A stretch of DNA of 64,000 bases from Sphingomonas panacisoli (GTDB lineage: Bacteria; Pseudomonadota; Alphaproteobacteria; Sphingomonadales; Sphingomonadaceae): positions 2,356,001-2,420,000 of the forward strand of contig NZ_CP042306.1 of the NCBI RefSeq assembly GCF_007859635.1, in the 5' to 3' direction. Numbering within the stretch: the stretch's first letter is position 1; each line of letters starts with the position of its first letter. A model generated the notes under the pieces. It worked only from the letters and a program-made list of their open reading frames with translations. It was not told where the DNA came from and searched no databases. Both the position numbers and the translations under genes were made by a program. Shown one piece after another: positions 62,120 through 64,000 of the stretch.

Positions 62120-63271
62120 ATGGACGCCACCCTCGACTTCGGCCTCGGCGAAAATGCCGACATGATCCGTGACACGACGCGGCGGTTTGCGGCGGACCAG
62201 ATTGCGCCGCTTGCTGCGAAGATCGATCATGACGACTGGTTCCCGCGCGACCTGTGGCCGGCGATGGGTGAACTCGGACTGCATGGCATCACCGTCGGCG
62301 AAGAAGATGGCGGGCTCGGGCTCGGCTATCTCGAGCATGTCATCGCGTGCGAGGAAGTCAGCCGCGCCTCGGCATCGATCGGGCTCAGCTACGGCGCGCA
62401 TTCGAACCTGTGCATCAATCAGATCCGCCGCTGGGCGTCGCCCGAACAGAAGGCGAAGTACCTACCGAAACTGATCTCCGGCGAACATGTCGGCAGCCTC
62501 GCGATGTCGGAAGCCGGCGCGGGGTCGGACGTCGTGTCGATGAAGCTCAAGGCCGAGCCGGTCCAGGGCGGCTACGTCCTCAACGGTACCAAGTTCTGGA
62601 TCACCAACGCCTCCTATGCCGACACGCTGGTGGTCTACGCCAAGACCGGCGAGGGATCGCGCGGTATCACGACGTTCCTGATCGAAAAGGACATGCCGGG
62701 CTTCTCCATCGGCCAGAAGATCGACAAGGTCGGGATGCGCGGATCGCCGACCGCGGAGCTGGTGTTCGACGATTGCGAGGTCCCCGAGGAGAACGTCATG
62801 GGTCCGCTCAACGGCGGAGTCGGCGTATTGATGTCGGGGCTCGACTACGAGCGCACCGTGCTCGCCGGTATCCAGCTCGGGATCATGCAGGCCTGCCTCG
62901 ACGTGGTCATACCCTACGTCCGCGAACGCAAGCAATTCGGCAAGGCGATCGGCCAGTTCCAGCTGATGCAGGCCAAGGTCGCCGACATGTACGTCGCGCT
63001 GAATTCGGCGCGTGCCTACGTCTACGCGGTTGCCAAGAATTGCGACGCTGGGCTGACGACGCGGTTCGACGCGGCGGGCGCGATCCTGCTGGCGAGCGAG
63101 AGCGCGGTGAAGGTCGCGGGCGAAGCGATCCAGGCGCTGGGCGGCGCGGGCTATACCAAGGACTGGCCGGTCGAACGTTACTGGCGCGATGCCAAGCTGC
63201 TCGACATCGGCGCGGGGACGAACGAAATCCGCCGTATGCTGATCGGCCGCGAGCTGATCGGCGCGGGCTGA
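62120..63271 (+). CDS. ivd: acyl-CoA dehydrogenase, isovaleryl-CoA dehydrogenase type
   Basis: 383 residues from ATG 62120 (GGAG five bases upstream). Acyl-CoA dehydrogenase: [20 protein letters not shown] (substrate/FAD contact), [39 protein letters not shown] and [20 protein letters not shown] then [20 protein letters not shown]. The catalytic Glu is in [10 protein letters not shown], a position typical of the isovaleryl-CoA clade. Leucine degradation in the cytoplasm. The rest of the leucine pathway is not in the window. Confidence 0.9.
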   Translation: MDATLDFGLGENADMIRDTTRRFAADQIAPLAAKIDHDDWFPRDLWPAMGELGLHGITVGEEDGGLGLGYLEHVIACEEVSRASASIGLSYGAHSNLCINQIRRWASPEQKAKYLPKLISGEHVGSLAMSEAGAGSDVVSMKLKAEPVQGGYVLNGTKFWITNASYADTLVVYAKTGEGSRGITTFLIEKDMPGFSIGQKIDKVGMRGSPTAELVFDDCEVPEENVMGPLNGGVGVLMSGLDYERTVLAGIQLGIMQACLDVVIPYVRERKQFGKAIGQFQLMQAKVADMYVALNSARAYVYAVAKNCDAGLTTRFDAAGAILLASESAVKVAGEAIQALGGAGYTKDWPVERYWRDAKLLDIGAGTNEIRRMLIGRELIGAG

Positions 63272-63292
63272 AGAACCCGCGCCGGTCCTGCC

Positions 63293-64000
63293 TTACCAGA
63301 CGTGGACGCGGTCCTTCGGCTCGAGGTACCGCTTGTCGCCCGGCTTGATGCCGAACGCATCGTACCACGCGTCGAGATTGCGAACGGTTTCGATGCGCAG
63401 CATCGCCAGCGCATGCACGTCGGTCGCGATCCGCGCGCGGATCGCCCGATCGCGCATCTTCGTCCGCCAGCTCTGCGCAAAGGCCAGGAAGAAGCGCTGA
63501 TCGCCGGTCAGCCCGTCGATCACCGGCGACGGCTTGCCGCCAAGCGAGGTGTGATAGGCTTCGTACGCCGCAGTCAGGCCGGCCGTATCGGCGATATTCT
63601 CGCCTAGTTCCTGCTGACCCTTGGCGAACAGGCCCGGCAATACCTCGTACTTGTCGTATTGATCGGCCAGCGCCTTGCCCGACGCCTCGAACCGCGCGAG
63701 GTCGGTCGGCGTCCACCAGTTGCGCAGGCGACCCGTCGAATCGAAGTCTGCGCCGAGATTGTCGAAGCTGTGGCTGATTTCATGCCCGATCGTCGCACCG
63801 ATCGCGCCGTAATTGGCGGCATCCTCGAAACCCGCGTCGAAATACGGGGTATACAGGATCGCCGCGGGGAAATTGAGCGCGTTCTGCAGCGGCAGGTTCA
63901 CCGCGTTGACGGTCTGCGGTGTCATCCACCATTCGCCGCGATCGGGCGTCTTGCCGATCTTGCCGATCTGGTAGCGATAGTTGGACAATCTCGCGCGCTG
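63293..64000 (-). CDS. M13-family zinc metallopeptidase (neprilysin-like), 5' end outside window
   Basis: The C-terminal 235 residues. HExxH zinc motif in ATIGHEISHSFDNLGADFDS, the ENIAD third-ligand motif in LGENIADTAGLTAAYEA, NLPLQNALNFPAAILYTPYF upstream and the conserved end KPGDKRYLEPKDRVHVW. M13 endopeptidases are periplasmic or lipid-anchored in these bacteria. The frame is still open at the right edge, so the start lies beyond the window. It is convergent with ivd. Confidence 0.94.
   Translation of the reverse strand, partial: QRARLSNYRYQIGKIGKTPDRGEWWMTPQTVNAVNLPLQNALNFPAAILYTPYFDAGFEDAANYGAIGATIGHEISHSFDNLGADFDSTGRLRNWWTPTDLARFEASGKALADQYDKYEVLPGLFAKGQQELGENIADTAGLTAAYEAYHTSLGGKPSPVIDGLTGDQRFFLAFAQSWRTKMRDRAIRARIATDVHALAMLRIETVRNLDAWYDAFGIKPGDKRYLEPKDRVHVW

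Noticed and set aside
1..64000. CRISPR array, tRNA or rRNA genes, intact IS elements
   Set aside because: No regular direct repeats with spacers, cloverleaf sequences or transposase motifs were seen by eye. Absence is not proven without a scan.

Overview
The window is high-GC alphaproteobacterial DNA that reads like a sphingomonad chromosome. Signs of this are an imuA-imuB-dnaE2 cassette under a GTTC-N7-GTTC SOS box, a PEP-CTERM protein with the alphaproteobacterial C-terminus, an UrcA-family protein, EcfG-like promoters (GGAAC-N17-GGTT), and many proteins of the small basic type common in sphingomonads. No tRNA, rRNA, CRISPR array, prophage or complete insertion sequence was seen. Both ends are cut inside genes: a DUF692 enzyme on the left and an M13 peptidase on the right.

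Layout. 0-2.2 kb: a DUF692/DUF2063/DUF1223 operon of the metallophore-RiPP (bufferin/Hvf) type. 2.2-31.5 kb: a patchwork of stress and accessory genes with many small ORFs. It holds a ClC channel, an RsbQ-like hydrolase coupled to a PAS histidine kinase and a receiver protein, a CadC-like regulator, a Crp/Fnr regulator, a katE-led operon, secreted paralogues beside a MocR regulator, GH25 lysozyme, hemerythrin, a haloperoxidase-like hydrolase, UVR/DUF3253/DUF2256 small proteins, an AI-2E exporter, an orphan MreB and a PEP-CTERM protein. A dispersed element of about 60 bp (CTTTCGGGA ... GACCGAAATTGGGGCGCAAAG) recurs in the gaps of this region, about once per 2 kb and always in the same orientation. 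Several genes here are frameshifted or truncated.

31.5-35.9 kb: a broken kdp locus, with kdpE, kdpC and kdpB intact, only the last fifth of kdpA, and no kdpD. It is joined head to head to a headless SDR gene. 36-41.7 kb: a cyoABCD ubiquinol oxidase operon followed by a DUF2231 membrane protein and a PQQ-type sugar dehydrogenase lipoprotein, which suggests a periplasmic dehydrogenase feeding a quinol oxidase. 42-44 kb: two tandem Tat-exported ferritin-like proteins.

44.4-53.9 kb: a DNA-damage island. It carries imuA-imuB-dnaE2 with a small ORF fused to the end of the operon, alkB, two divergent SRAP proteins sharing a second SOS box (one has lost all its catalytic residues), and xthA. 54.2-57.7 kb: a small accessory patch with an MNT-HEPN protein, an unknown protein, a GntR-like regulator and an orphan MobA/MobL-like protein followed by a perfect 17-bp-stem hairpin. 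57.9-64 kb: a formyltransferase/polysaccharide-deacetylase/DUF2236 operon, an APC permease, an isovaleryl-CoA-dehydrogenase-like acyl-CoA dehydrogenase and the M13 peptidase.

Family assignments come from reading motifs by eye. No database search was run. Frameshifts could be sequencing errors, and starts were chosen from visible ribosome-binding sites or overlaps where possible.
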